Assembly: GCA_023391425.1 (NCBI GenBank)
Contig: JAEWAX010000007.1
Span: 1-52,619 of the forward strand
Source of the DNA: Bacillota bacterium
Lineage (GTDB): Bacteria > Bacillota > Clostridia > Acetivibrionales > DSM-1351
Direction: 5' to 3'
Length of the DNA stretch: 52,619 bases
The translations under genes were made by a program, and so were the position numbers. The notes below the pieces were generated by a model. That model saw only the letters and a list, made by a program, of their open reading frames with translations, ran no database searches and was not told the origin of the DNA. Positions 15,969-24,888 of this stretch are shown here, piece after piece. Numbering within the stretch: the stretch's first letter is position 1; each line of letters opens with the position of its first letter.

Positions 15969-18531
15969 CAAGCTGCTTCTTTGGATCACTATAAAATGCC
16001 AGAAGCAAAATAGATAAAATACTGAATATTGCAACAGTAACATACATTTGTTTAAAGCCATTTCCTAGTGCTGATTGGAAGGAATCCTCAATCTCAGGTT
16101 TCATATTATTGATTGCTTTCAAATAATCCTTTTGAGATTGCTCAAAAGCCGCAGGTATTGCAGTATCCTTCAAATGTTTCATCTTATCAATAGTTTGAGA
16201 AATAGGTTCTTTTTGCTTTCCCATTAAGGATATATTTTCTAATAGGGCAGCTTGATCTTTTTTAGTTGTTGCAACTTGCTTTTCCAGCTTTTCTTTTTGA
16301 GCCAAAGTGTCTTTATATTTGGTTTCAAGTGCTTTTTTAGCAGCAGTAAGCTCAGAAATTTCAGCTTTTAGTTTTTCAGGATTCTTCAAATATTCTTGTA
16401 TTTTTTTCGCATCAGGCATACCACTAGCTTTCATAGCACCAGTATTAGGCATAGCACCAGTATTAGGCATAGCGCCAGTATTAGGCATAGCGCCAGTACT
16501 AGGCATGGTGCCAGTCATTTGTGAATTTGCTGCACCATGCATACTAGCAGGCATTTGTGAATTTGCTGCTCCAGGCATATTAGCAGGCATTTGCGAATTT
16601 GCTGCACCAGACATATTAGCAGGCATTGCACCAAACTTTGAGCCTAAACTGCTAGGAGGCATAGTTGCACCGCTTGAAGCAGATTTTAGTTGCTCGTACA
16701 TTTTTGTCATTTGAGCAATGGCAGTCTCCTGTTTACTAATACCTTCTTTCATTCCATTAGTAGCGGCTGTCAAGCCTGTTATTGCTTTAGACATTTCTTC
16801 AATGCCTTTGTCCATACCTTTGACGCCTTCACTCATTTTTGAAATTCCAGTATCTATTCCTGTTATGCCAGAATTCATTCCGTCAATACCTTTTTGAATA
16901 CCACCTTGAATTTTTGTTATAACAGCTGGTACGTTTTGGTCAATCATATAAACAGCTATCTCTTTTGCTTTATCAACGATATTTGTTACGTCAGCTGATT
17001 GTAATGCTTTCAACATATCAGCTGGTAATCCGTTGCCACTACTCATATCCATTTTCATTTCACCCATATTGCTTATATCTGGAATATCAACACCTTTTAA
17101 CATTTCAGCCATCTTAGGGTCGTTTTTCATTTGAGTAAAGGTTTTATTAAGCTCAACAGCCTCTGCAATCACAGGGGTGGTAGGCTGTGGAAGCATATTC
17201 ATAAGATTGTCTTTAGCTACAATACCTGCCTGAGCAAGAAAGCCTATCATTATGGATGGGGCAATAACTGTTCCTATTGATCTCACAAGAGAAAGTGTTG
17301 CAAGTGCTGAATTGGCTTGTTCTTTTTGTGTATTACCCAACATCATGTAGTTCAGTGGAGAACCCATAACAAAGCCTAAACCAGTACCAATCAGTGCCAA
17401 GCTAATAATAACTGTCAATAAATTGCTTATTTGAACTGCAACAAAAGCAAGGAAGACTGATCCTAGTAGTGATACAAAAAAACCACTCAACAAAATCTTT
17501 TTTGCACCATATTTATCAACAAGCTTACCACTCATTGGAGCTCCTATTGCTGTAAATATTCCAAGTATAGTAACAAAATATCCACCTTTTCCTGTTGCAA
17601 TTTTTAAAGAATTTTCTGAAAACTGTGGAACAAATATCATTCCCATCATGCATATTCCAACAAAGAACCCTACAAGTAAAGTAATGAGTATTTTAGGTGT
17701 TGTAAAGTAGGAGAGATTTAATATAGGGTCATCAGCTTTTCTTTCTATCAATATAAAAATAGGCAAAAGCACTAAAAATATAAGTAAGAATGGATATACA
17801 GAAGTGCTTTTAATTGTTTCGCCAAAGCTGAAGAAATTAATATTTTTCAAACCATACATTACTGAAAGAATCATAACCACAATAATTAAGGTACCCCAAA
17901 CATCAATCTTCTTCGGAGCGTCAGTAGATTTGTTTACAGGCAAATAAAAGATTCCAAAGAATATAATTACAACACTTATTGGAAGGTTAATGTAAAACAG
18001 GAATTGCCAATTTTCTATTCCGAATATATCAAGAATTGCACTACCGAGGGAGGAACCCATAATGTTTGCCAAACCATAAACTCCGCCGAGTAGGCCGAGA
18101 GCCATACCACGTTTTTCTTCTGGGAAAGTAGTTCCAAACTCAGCGTTTGCTATAGGCATAATTCCACCACCACCAATGGCCTGAATAACACGTCCAGTTA
18201 GAAGCATAGGAAAGCTGCTGAAGTTTGAAGAGAGGCCACATATAAGTGAACCTATTCCAAATAAAGATATACAAACGATATAAACATGCTTTCTACCGAT
18301 TCTATCAGCAATTTTACCTGCAATAGGAATAGATGCGGCATATGCTAGTGTGAAAATTGTAATCATCCATATACCAAGCTTATCATCAACTCCGAGCCCT
18401 GATTGAATAACAGTTCTAGCGGGTGTAACTATACCAGTGTCTATAGCACCCATAAAAATTCCAAGCATGTATAAAAACATTATCATGCCTAACCCTGATT
18501 TGACTTTTTTTGTGTTGACCTGTTGACCCAT
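15964..18531 (-). CDS. DHA2-family MFS exporter with a ~370-residue coiled-coil/repeat insertion
   Basis: An 855-residue efflux transporter. Residues 1-455 look like 13 helices of a DHA2 pump, with GAIDTGIVTPA in helix 1, GKIADRIGRKHVY in loop 2-3 and GLANIMGSSLG in helix 5. A final helix (MYVTVAIFSILSILLLAFY) ends the protein. Between them is a hydrophilic insert of about 370 residues: Gly-rich heptads (GIQKGIDGMNSGITGIDTGI), a Met/Pro/Ala/Asn-rich repeat block, and a Lys/Glu coiled coil. By DHA2 topology the insert is extracytoplasmic, where normal pumps have a short loop. The tetR gene lies 40 bp upstream in the same operon. Confidence 0.88.
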   Translation of the reverse strand: MGQQVNTKKVKSGLGMIMFLYMLGIFMGAIDTGIVTPARTVIQSGLGVDDKLGIWMITIFTLAYAASIPIAGKIADRIGRKHVYIVCISLFGIGSLICGLSSNFSSFPMLLTGRVIQAIGGGGIMPIANAEFGTTFPEEKRGMALGLLGGVYGLANIMGSSLGSAILDIFGIENWQFLFYINLPISVVIIFFGIFYLPVNKSTDAPKKIDVWGTLIIVVMILSVMYGLKNINFFSFGETIKSTSVYPFLLIFLVLLPIFILIERKADDPILNLSYFTTPKILITLLVGFFVGICMMGMIFVPQFSENSLKIATGKGGYFVTILGIFTAIGAPMSGKLVDKYGAKKILLSGFFVSLLGSVFLAFVAVQISNLLTVIISLALIGTGLGFVMGSPLNYMMLGNTQKEQANSALATLSLVRSIGTVIAPSIMIGFLAQAGIVAKDNLMNMLPQPTTPVIAEAVELNKTFTQMKNDPKMAEMLKGVDIPDISNMGEMKMDMSSGNGLPADMLKALQSADVTNIVDKAKEIAVYMIDQNVPAVITKIQGGIQKGIDGMNSGITGIDTGISKMSEGVKGMDKGIEEMSKAITGLTAATNGMKEGISKQETAIAQMTKMYEQLKSASSGATMPPSSLGSKFGAMPANMSGAANSQMPANMPGAANSQMPASMHGAANSQMTGTMPSTGAMPNTGAMPNTGAMPNTGAMKASGMPDAKKIQEYLKNPEKLKAEISELTAAKKALETKYKDTLAQKEKLEKQVATTKKDQAALLENISLMGKQKEPISQTIDKMKHLKDTAIPAAFEQSQKDYLKAINNMKPEIEDSFQSALGNGFKQMYVTVAIFSILSILLLAFYSDPKKQLE
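16435..16628 (-). repeat. In-frame tandem repeats (18 nt x4 and 36 nt x3) inside the MFS insert
   Basis: Four near-identical 18-nt units (16435-16506) encode TGAMPN-type hexapeptides, and about three 36-nt units (roughly 16516-16628) encode a 12-residue SQMPANMSGAAN-type repeat. Unit lengths are multiples of three, so copy-number changes keep the frame. Confidence 0.85.
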
Positions 18532-18571
18532 AATTTATTCTCCTTTTTTATAGTTTAGATGAAAATTGTAA

Positions 18572-19135
18572 TCAGTCTATCTTTTCTAATTCGTTTACAA
18601 GTGCAGTTAGTGAAAGCCTTAACTTACTAAATTCTAGATTGTCATTTGAATAAGAAATCAGAATAGTTGATATGATGTCACAAATATTCCTTGCGTCATC
18701 ATTTAAAAGCTCATTTGTACTTATAAACGAGTATACTTTTTCAGATAACTGGTTTTTGAGAAGCTTTTTTCTCTCTCTTATGCTACTTACATTCATGCTG
18801 GAATCATTACTAATTGGATGAGTTTGAAACCAAGAGCCATGAACATTGTTCATAAAGTAATTTAATTCATTAAACATAATCTCTAGCTTATTAATTAACA
18901 TAGGAACTGTTTTCGCATTTTGCTCAATCCTACGCAGCATGAGATTCCATTCGTTTAATAGTATTTCAACTATGATGTCATTTTTTGAAGTGTAGTAATT
19001 ATAAACAGTACCAGTTGCAACACCACAGCGAGCAGCAATTTTTCTAATATTTAGGTCAGAATATCCTGTATCTTTAAGAAGTTCTCGTGTAACTAATAGA
19101 ATATCTTCTTTAACGTTGCTTAAATTTTTTGGCAT
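18572..19135 (-). CDS. TetR-family repressor of the adjacent MFS pump
   Basis: A 187-residue TetR/AcrR-type regulator. The N-terminal HTH (TGYSDLNIRKIAARCGVATGTVYNYYTSKNDII, about residues 18-51) is canonical; the C-terminal ligand domain is divergent. It sits 40 bp upstream of the MFS gene, and a perfect 25-bp palindrome lies 16 bp upstream of its start, so it very probably represses its own operon until a pump substrate binds. AAGGAG precedes the ATG at good spacing. Confidence 0.92.
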   Translation of the reverse strand: MPKNLSNVKEDILLVTRELLKDTGYSDLNIRKIAARCGVATGTVYNYYTSKNDIIVEILLNEWNLMLRRIEQNAKTVPMLINKLEIMFNELNYFMNNVHGSWFQTHPISNDSSMNVSSIRERKKLLKNQLSEKVYSFISTNELLNDDARNICDIISTILISYSNDNLEFSKLRLSLTALVNELEKID

Positions 19136-19150
19136 AAGTTTAACTCCTTA

Positions 19151-19175
19151 TTATAATGAACACTGTTCATTATAA
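19151..19175. promoter_or_regulatory. 25-bp perfect palindrome, predicted TetR operator
   Basis: TTATAATGAACA (19151-19162), one central C, and TGTTCATTATAA (19164-19175) are exact inverted arms just upstream of the tetR ribosome-binding site. Size and placement fit a TetR-family autoregulatory operator. Confidence 0.8.
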
Positions 19176-19257
19176 ACCTTAATAAAGTAATTAGCAATAT
19201 AATTTTTAGACGATTGGTTAATGGCCGAGGAAGCAGAGGAAAATAGAATAAAAAGAA

Positions 19258-19318
19258 TACAAGGGGCTTTTGCAAACAAGATAATTACCATATCCTTTTG
19301 CAATGCCCCTTGATAGAG
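19258..19318 (-). terminator. Terminator of yjfB
   Basis: Read on the minus strand, AAGGGGC...TTGCAAA pairs with TTTGCA...GCCCCTT through a small internal loop, followed by GTATTCTTTTTATTC. It starts four bases after the yjfB stop codon. Confidence 0.65.
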
Positions 19319-19321
19319 TGA

Positions 19322-19498
19322 TTAAATACTTACATCAAAATTCTGACCTACATTTGGATTTACACTAAGTTCCATCATCTTGGTTAAATTCTCTGAATCT
19401 TGATTAGCACTTTGTAGTGCTAGCTTAGCAACAGATACTCCGACATTTTGAGCTAGTAAAGATTGAGACATTGAAGTTGATAAAGCAGCAATATCCAT
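19322..19498 (-). CDS. yjfB: YjfB family putative motility protein
   Basis: A 58-residue protein matching the YjfB family: an N-terminal MDIAALS start, a central helix with LLAQNVGVSVAKLALQSA, and an acidic second helix. Family members are small and associated with motile Firmicutes; the biochemical role is unknown. The frame is open from a GTG at 19507, but AAGGAG lies directly against that codon and is eight bases from the ATG at 19498, so I choose the ATG. It is divergent from a chemoreceptor gene, which fits a motility role. Confidence 0.85.
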   Translation of the reverse strand: MDIAALSTSMSQSLLAQNVGVSVAKLALQSANQDSENLTKMMELSVNPNVGQNFDVSI

Positions 19499-19700
19499 GA
19501 CAATCACTCCTTTTGTTAATACTCATTAATAAAACAATAGTAAATTATACCTATATGATAATATTACTTCATTTGGTATAAAACTACAACATTTTTTGTA
19601 CATAAGCTGCAAAAGGACAAAATGTCACACCTCTTTTACGGTATATCCAGATAGATTTGAAAATAAAGATTATTTTGTTGGCAGATAACGCCAGAATATG

Positions 19701-19709
19701 TGGTATAAT
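19701..19709 (+). promoter_or_regulatory. Extended -10 promoter of the chemoreceptor gene
   Basis: TGGTATAAT gives an extended -10 element (TG-N-TATAAT) 82 bp upstream of the start codon. A TTGGCA at 19678-19683 is 20 bp away, too far for a good -35, so recognition would rest on the extended -10. Confidence 0.4.
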
Positions 19710-19790
19710 ATAAAATAAATGAAGTCGCAAATAGAGATGCTTTTCTAGTATAAAAATAATGCAAAGAAATAATTAATTGGGGGAGAATGT

Positions 19791-22025
19791 ATGAAAATCA
19801 AGCAGGCAATAGCAAAAATTAAGTCTTTTCTTGTTTTGGTTACTGAAGCAACTTTTAAGAAAGTAGACAATTCATTAAAGAAAAATGAAAAATTTGTTAG
19901 TAGAAAATCTAGCACGTTGACGGTTTCTTCAGATGCAAAGAAATCCTTCATTCTACGAAAGTTTAGGATTCAAACTAGATTAATAGTATCTTTTAGTCTT
20001 CTGTTGGTAGTGATGCTGATTGTTACAGGTGTATTTTCGTATACAAGTTCAACAAGCACAATTGATGAAAAGGTAAAAAGCTATTCATTAGAACTTATGA
20101 ATCAAACAAGCATAGTCTTAGATAATGAAATAAGTCGTATTGAAAGCTATTTCATAGATATTGGGTTCTCAAATGACGTTCAAGATGTTTTAGCTTTATC
20201 TTTAAATGAAAGTGATGACGTTTATCAGAATATGGTAAATCAGAGAGAATTAAAAGATTTTCTTACAAATAAATTTCTTATGATAAAAGATATATTGAAT
20301 TGTACCATGCTGCAGGGGAAAGATTTTTCTGAACCTATAACGTATAGCGCAAATAGTAATACAATGACATTTGATAATGATAAAATAATTCAATCTTCTT
20401 CTAACAATATTCAATGGACATATTTTAATGTAAAAGAATTCAGTAAAAATAAAATATACCTTGGAGCACAAAAAGACATAAATTCAATAAATGGCGGAAG
20501 CAACATTGCAAAAATGGTAATTATACCAAAACCCAATTTTCTGGTTACTTCATATGAAGATATGAATATTGGGAAGGATACAAAAAACCCTAAAGGTTTC
20601 CCTATTTTGGTTATTGATGCTGATGGTAAAGTGGTTTCTTCAAGGAGTACTGAACAGTACCCAGTTGGAGCGGTGAATGAAAGTACAAAACTGATAGCTA
20701 GTGAGATAGCAAAAGTAAATAAGCAAAACCCGAAGACTACAGCTTTTAACTTAGAGTTAAATATTGACGGACAATTAAGTTTGGTTACATATTCTAAAAT
20801 TAAAGTTTCAAGTGCTGATTGGTCTATTGTTTCAATTGTTCCATATTCATTTTTAAATAGTGCTGCAAATAGTTTGAAAACAAAAATTATAATTATGGGG
20901 ATACTGTGTATTATTATTGCTCTTATGCTAAGTATTATTATTGCTAGGAGTGTTTCCACACCTTTGAATAGGATGGTTCTAGCAATGAAAAAAGTAAAAG
21001 AGGGTGACTTGACAAGCCAGATACAGGATGATGAAAATGATGAAATATCAGAGGTGTTTCATAATTATAATGATATGATTTCAAATATAAGTTCACTTGT
21101 GTCAGAGGTTAGAAGTACTTCACAAAGTGTATATGAACAAGCAAACAATATTGCTATAGCTTCCGAAACTGCTCATACTGCTTCGGAGCAAGTAGCTATA
21201 ACAGTTGAACAAATAGCTAAGGGTGCAACAGAGCAAGCTACAGAAATAAATGATAGCGTAAGTCATATGGATAAGCTTTCAGAAGGTATCACGTATGTGG
21301 GTGAAGATGTATCTCGAGTAATAGCAATAGCAAATAAAATAAGTAGCTTAAATGAAGAAGCTGATAAAACTATTCAGGAACTCAATGTTAAGTCAAATCA
21401 TGTAAGCAATACTACTAATAAAGTCTCAACAAATATTAATGAATTGAGCAATAGCATGAAGGAAATACAAAAGATTCTTAAAATAATGATTAGTATATCA
21501 GAGCAGACAAATCTTCTATCTTTAAATGCAACAATTGAGGCAGCTCGTGCTGGTGAGGCAGGGAGAGGGTTTGCAGTAGTTGCAAATGAAGTAAAGAAGC
21601 TGGCAGAGCAATCTAAAGAATTTACTGGCAGCATAAATAGTATTATTTCTTCCATTGAAAAGAAAACTAATGATACAGTAACAGAGGTAATGAACTCAAA
21701 TGTGGTTGTTAGTGAGCAAATAAGTGCAGTAAAAGATACTCAGAAGTTATTTGAGATGGTATTTAGTGCTATGGATGATGTGATACAAGATATTGAGAGG
21801 ACTGAAAAGTCTGTAGAAAATATAATGAAATCAAAAGAAAAAGTATTGGAGTCAATGGAAAATATATCAGCAGTTGCAGAAGAATCCGCTGCTACAACAG
21901 AAGAGATTTCTGCTAGCACTGAAGAACAAATAGCTTCAGCTGAAGAACTTGCAAACCATGCAAAAATACTAAATAATCTATCAGATGCTTTGAATAAGGA
22001 AATTAATAAGTTTAAGACAGAATAA
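19791..22025 (+). CDS. Methyl-accepting chemotaxis protein (Cache sensor, HAMP, MCP signalling domain)
   Basis: A 744-residue transmembrane chemoreceptor. It has an unusual basic, Ser/Lys-rich cytoplasmic N-terminus of about 60 residues before the first helix (about 66-86), then an extracellular Cache-like domain to about residue 360, a second helix (about 364-384), a HAMP domain, and the MCP coiled coil. The tip reads SISEQTNLLSLNATIEAARAGEAGRGFAVVANEVKKLAEQS, fully canonical. The C-terminus (EEQIASAEELANHAKILNNLSDAL) contains typical methylation-type Gln/Glu positions. GGGGGAGA precedes the ATG and a strong terminator follows the stop. Confidence 0.93.
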   Translation: MKIKQAIAKIKSFLVLVTEATFKKVDNSLKKNEKFVSRKSSTLTVSSDAKKSFILRKFRIQTRLIVSFSLLLVVMLIVTGVFSYTSSTSTIDEKVKSYSLELMNQTSIVLDNEISRIESYFIDIGFSNDVQDVLALSLNESDDVYQNMVNQRELKDFLTNKFLMIKDILNCTMLQGKDFSEPITYSANSNTMTFDNDKIIQSSSNNIQWTYFNVKEFSKNKIYLGAQKDINSINGGSNIAKMVIIPKPNFLVTSYEDMNIGKDTKNPKGFPILVIDADGKVVSSRSTEQYPVGAVNESTKLIASEIAKVNKQNPKTTAFNLELNIDGQLSLVTYSKIKVSSADWSIVSIVPYSFLNSAANSLKTKIIIMGILCIIIALMLSIIIARSVSTPLNRMVLAMKKVKEGDLTSQIQDDENDEISEVFHNYNDMISNISSLVSEVRSTSQSVYEQANNIAIASETAHTASEQVAITVEQIAKGATEQATEINDSVSHMDKLSEGITYVGEDVSRVIAIANKISSLNEEADKTIQELNVKSNHVSNTTNKVSTNINELSNSMKEIQKILKIMISISEQTNLLSLNATIEAARAGEAGRGFAVVANEVKKLAEQSKEFTGSINSIISSIEKKTNDTVTEVMNSNVVVSEQISAVKDTQKLFEMVFSAMDDVIQDIERTEKSVENIMKSKEKVLESMENISAVAEESAATTEEISASTEEQIASAEELANHAKILNNLSDALNKEINKFKTE

Positions 22026-22046
22026 AGAATAACTATTTATAAAAAG

Positions 22047-22091
22047 CTCCTCTTTGGTTAAAAACAAAAAATTAACCAAAGAGGAGTTTTT
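22047..22091 (+). terminator. 15-bp intrinsic terminator after the chemoreceptor gene
   Basis: CTCCTCTTTGGTTAA (22047-22061) and TTAACCAAAGAGGAG (22072-22086) are perfect arms around a 10-nt A-rich loop, followed by TTTTTG. Confidence 0.9.
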
Positions 22092-22159
22092 GCATTAAGC
22101 TGCACTCCTCCTCATTACCTTGACTCGCACACTAACTAAACGTATAATAATTTCCAAAG

Positions 22160-22194
22160 GGGTGTAAGAGCAATGTATTCAAACCATTACACCA
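22160..22194 (+). promoter_or_regulatory. Hairpin in the leader of the methionine operon
   Basis: GGTGTAA pairs with TTACACC, extended by ATG/CAT across a small bulge. It ends about 30 nt before the start codon. It lacks the S-box/SAM riboswitch core, so a regulatory role is only a possibility. Confidence 0.3.
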
Positions 22195-22225
22195 TTAAAA
22201 TAAAAACTTGAGGAATAAGGCTGTT

Positions 22226-23989
22226 ATGAGCATATTTGAGAAAAGAGATTACTTCTTGTTTGACGGTGCGATGGGTACATATTACTCATCTAAATATAAT
22301 AAAAATATGGCTTGCGAGCTTGCAAATCTTTTTGATAGGGATTCTATTCGCAGTATTCATAAAGAGTATATAGAAGCCGGAGCTAATGCTATTAAATCTA
22401 ATACCTTTGGTGCAAATAGGTTTTCATTAGCTTGCGAACAACAAGAAGTAGAACAAGTAATTAAAAACGGATGGAAATTAGCTAATGAAGCTACAAAAGG
22501 ACATGATATAACAGTTTTTGCAGACATTGGTCCAATACCTATAACTGAGGGTAATGATGCTTTGACAGAATATAAAATTTTAGTTGATATTTTTTTAGAA
22601 TGTAACGCAGAGTATTTTTTATTTGAGACCTTTGCGCATTATGATATTTTATTGGAATTATCGGCCTATATTCGTTTAAAAAAACCAACGGCGGTTATCA
22701 TAACATCTTTTTCAGTATATCCAGATGGATATTCAAAAGAAGGACTATTCTATTTAGATATTATTAATAAGGTTAGTTCTAGTGGTCTGGTTGATGCGTT
22801 TGGTTTTAACTGCATCAGTGGTCCTGCTCATATGTGCAGACTAGTTAAGGATTTAAATATAAAAGGCAAGGTAATAACAATAATGCCAAACTCAGGCTAT
22901 CCATCTTCTGAGCGTGGTAGAACAGTATATGTTGATAACTCAGATTACTTTGCTCAAAAGGTTCTTGAGCTTAAAAACATGGGAGTCAAAATATTAGGAG
23001 GGTGCTGTGGTACTACTCCAAAACATATTGCTGCTACAGCAAAGCTATTAGCTAGTAGTAGAAATAATGGAAAAAATATTAATGAGTCAGTAAATAACAC
23101 AATATATACTTCTTCAAAGGAAAATATTCTGCATAAGCTCGTAGCAAAAAAGAAGCCAATCTTGGTAGAAGTAGACCCTCCCTTTGATACCAACTGGGAG
23201 TATATGCTTAGGGATGCATTCCTACTGAAACAGGCAGGTGCTGATATGATTACTATATCAGACTCGCCCTTGGCAAAAGCACGTGCAGATAGTGCAATGC
23301 TCGCAGCAAAGATTCAGAAAGAGGCAGGTATACCTACTATGCCTCATATTACCTGTAGAGATAAAAATATATTGGGAATAAAGGCAACTCTTTTAGGACT
23401 TCATATTGAAGGGGTAAGAAATATTTTAGCTGTAACTGGTGACCCTATTGCAAACATAGAAAGGCAAGCTATAAAAGGGGTTTTCAGTATGAATTCATCA
23501 AACCTTGCGAATTACATTTCAAGTTTGAATAGTAACGTATTTAGCAACGATGAATTCAAAATTGGAGGAGCGCTAAATGTAAACGCAATAAACTTCGATG
23601 CTGAACTAAGACGTTCCTATACTAAAATTGAGAATGGTATTAGCTATTTATTAACACAAGCTGTCTATACTGATACCGCTATTAACAATTTAATTAAAGC
23701 CACGCAAACCTTAACAGTTCCAATATTTGTTGGTTTAATGCCATTAGTAGGTTATAAAAATGCACAGTTTATAAACAATGAAGTTCCAGGAATTGAAATT
23801 GATGAGAATACAATTGATATGTTTAAAGATAAAAGCCGTGAAGAGTCTGAATTGATTGGTATAAATCTTTCTATAGAAAGCATTAATAAACTATATCAAC
23901 ACGTATCAGGTTTTTATTTAATGACGCCTCTAAAAAGGACACATGTCATTTGTGAATTAATAAAAAAGATTAAGGAGATAAATAAATGA
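22226..23989 (+). CDS. Bifunctional homocysteine S-methyltransferase / methylenetetrahydrofolate reductase
   Basis: A cytosolic fusion for methionine synthesis. Residues 1-290 form a homocysteine S-methyltransferase barrel (LFDGAMGTYY start) with the zinc cysteines in FNCISG (C196) and GGCCGTT (C260, C261). Residues about 305-587 form a flavin-dependent methylenetetrahydrofolate reductase barrel (VEVDPPFDTNWEYML, then PHITCRDKN and AVTGDP). B. subtilis YitJ has the same order. The in-frame TTG at 22208 lacks a ribosome-binding site; the ATG at 22226 has AAGG five bases upstream, so I use it. The stop overlaps the next start (ATGA), indicating coupling to the pterin-binding methyltransferase. 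Confidence 0.92.
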   Translation: MSIFEKRDYFLFDGAMGTYYSSKYNKNMACELANLFDRDSIRSIHKEYIEAGANAIKSNTFGANRFSLACEQQEVEQVIKNGWKLANEATKGHDITVFADIGPIPITEGNDALTEYKILVDIFLECNAEYFLFETFAHYDILLELSAYIRLKKPTAVIITSFSVYPDGYSKEGLFYLDIINKVSSSGLVDAFGFNCISGPAHMCRLVKDLNIKGKVITIMPNSGYPSSERGRTVYVDNSDYFAQKVLELKNMGVKILGGCCGTTPKHIAATAKLLASSRNNGKNINESVNNTIYTSSKENILHKLVAKKKPILVEVDPPFDTNWEYMLRDAFLLKQAGADMITISDSPLAKARADSAMLAAKIQKEAGIPTMPHITCRDKNILGIKATLLGLHIEGVRNILAVTGDPIANIERQAIKGVFSMNSSNLANYISSLNSNVFSNDEFKIGGALNVNAINFDAELRRSYTKIENGISYLLTQAVYTDTAINNLIKATQTLTVPIFVGLMPLVGYKNAQFINNEVPGIEIDENTIDMFKDKSREESELIGINLSIESINKLYQHVSGFYLMTPLKRTHVICELIKKIKEINK

Positions 23990-24774
23990 TTATAGTTGGT
24001 GAAAAGCTTAATAGTTCAATACCGAAGATGTATGATTTAATGAGGGAGAAAAATACTGCAGCTATAAAGCAAATTGCAATTGATCAACAAAATGCAGGAG
24101 CTAATTTTCTTGACATAAATACTGCAATTTTCAGCGAAGATGAGTTTGATATGCTCAAATATGTACTGGACATAGTTCTTGAAAGCACAGAATGTGGAAT
24201 TATGTTGGATTCTCCTTCACCTGCAGTTATTAAGGAGGCAATAAAGCTAGTTTCAAACAGAGAAATAATTATCAACTCTATAACACTTCAAGATAGGATA
24301 AATGAGCTTTTGCCAATTGTCAAAAGTTATAATGCAGGAGTTGTATGTCTTCCTATTGATGAGGAGGGTATTCCAAAAACAACTCAAAAAAGGGTAGAGA
24401 ACTCCTTGAAATTAATAAGAATACTACAAGAAGCCGGAATAGAAAAGAAAAAAATATATATCGACGTTTTAGCTGAGACCTTAGCAACTGATAATGAATC
24501 GGCAGTCACAACAATAAATACAATAGCTGACTTAAAAAAAGCAGAGCCTGAAGTCCATATAATATGTGGTGTTTCGAATGTTTCTTTTGGTTTGCCAAAA
24601 AGAACAAATATCAATGCTGCCTTTCTGACAACAGCCATTTTTGCTGGTCTCGATAGTGGTATTGTAGATATTACAAATGAACAGATTCAAAGTACAATAT
24701 ATTTAGCTGAGATGGTAGCTGGCAAAGACGAATATTGCATGGAGTACTTAGGATATATAAGAAGCAAAAAGTAA
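23986..24774 (+). CDS. Pterin-binding methyltetrahydrofolate methyltransferase (AcsE/MetH-domain type)
   Basis: A 262-residue single-domain protein of the pterin-binding (DHPS-like) barrel family. It shows VGEKLNSS at the N-terminus, AGANFLDINTA with the conserved Asp-x-Asn, LDSPSP, and CGVSNVSFGLPKR, all typical of methyltetrahydrofolate:corrinoid methyltransferases and of the folate module of MetH. It would pass a methyl group from methyl-THF to a cobalamin protein. It overlaps the upstream gene by four bases. No B12-binding protein is encoded in this window, so the acceptor must lie elsewhere. Together the two genes look like MetH taken apart, plus the reductase that supplies its methyl donor. 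Confidence 0.87.
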   Translation: MIIVGEKLNSSIPKMYDLMREKNTAAIKQIAIDQQNAGANFLDINTAIFSEDEFDMLKYVLDIVLESTECGIMLDSPSPAVIKEAIKLVSNREIIINSITLQDRINELLPIVKSYNAGVVCLPIDEEGIPKTTQKRVENSLKLIRILQEAGIEKKKIYIDVLAETLATDNESAVTTINTIADLKKAEPEVHIICGVSNVSFGLPKRTNINAAFLTTAIFAGLDSGIVDITNEQIQSTIYLAEMVAGKDEYCMEYLGYIRSKK

Positions 24775-24888
24775 TATCTCTATATATGGTCAATATGTCT
24801 ATACTATTATCTTGGTACTGTATTACAAAAATTAAAAGTTTATGGTAAAATATTTACTGGACAAAACTTAAATATGTTGGAGAGACTT

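Noticed and set aside
16435..16628. Regular repeats considered as a CRISPR array
   Set aside because: Units are contiguous 18- and 36-nt tandem repeats without unique spacers and lie in frame inside the MFS gene.
22160..22207. SAM (S-box) riboswitch upstream of the methionine operon
   Set aside because: Only one short hairpin is present; the multi-helix core and the terminator platform expected for an S-box are missing.
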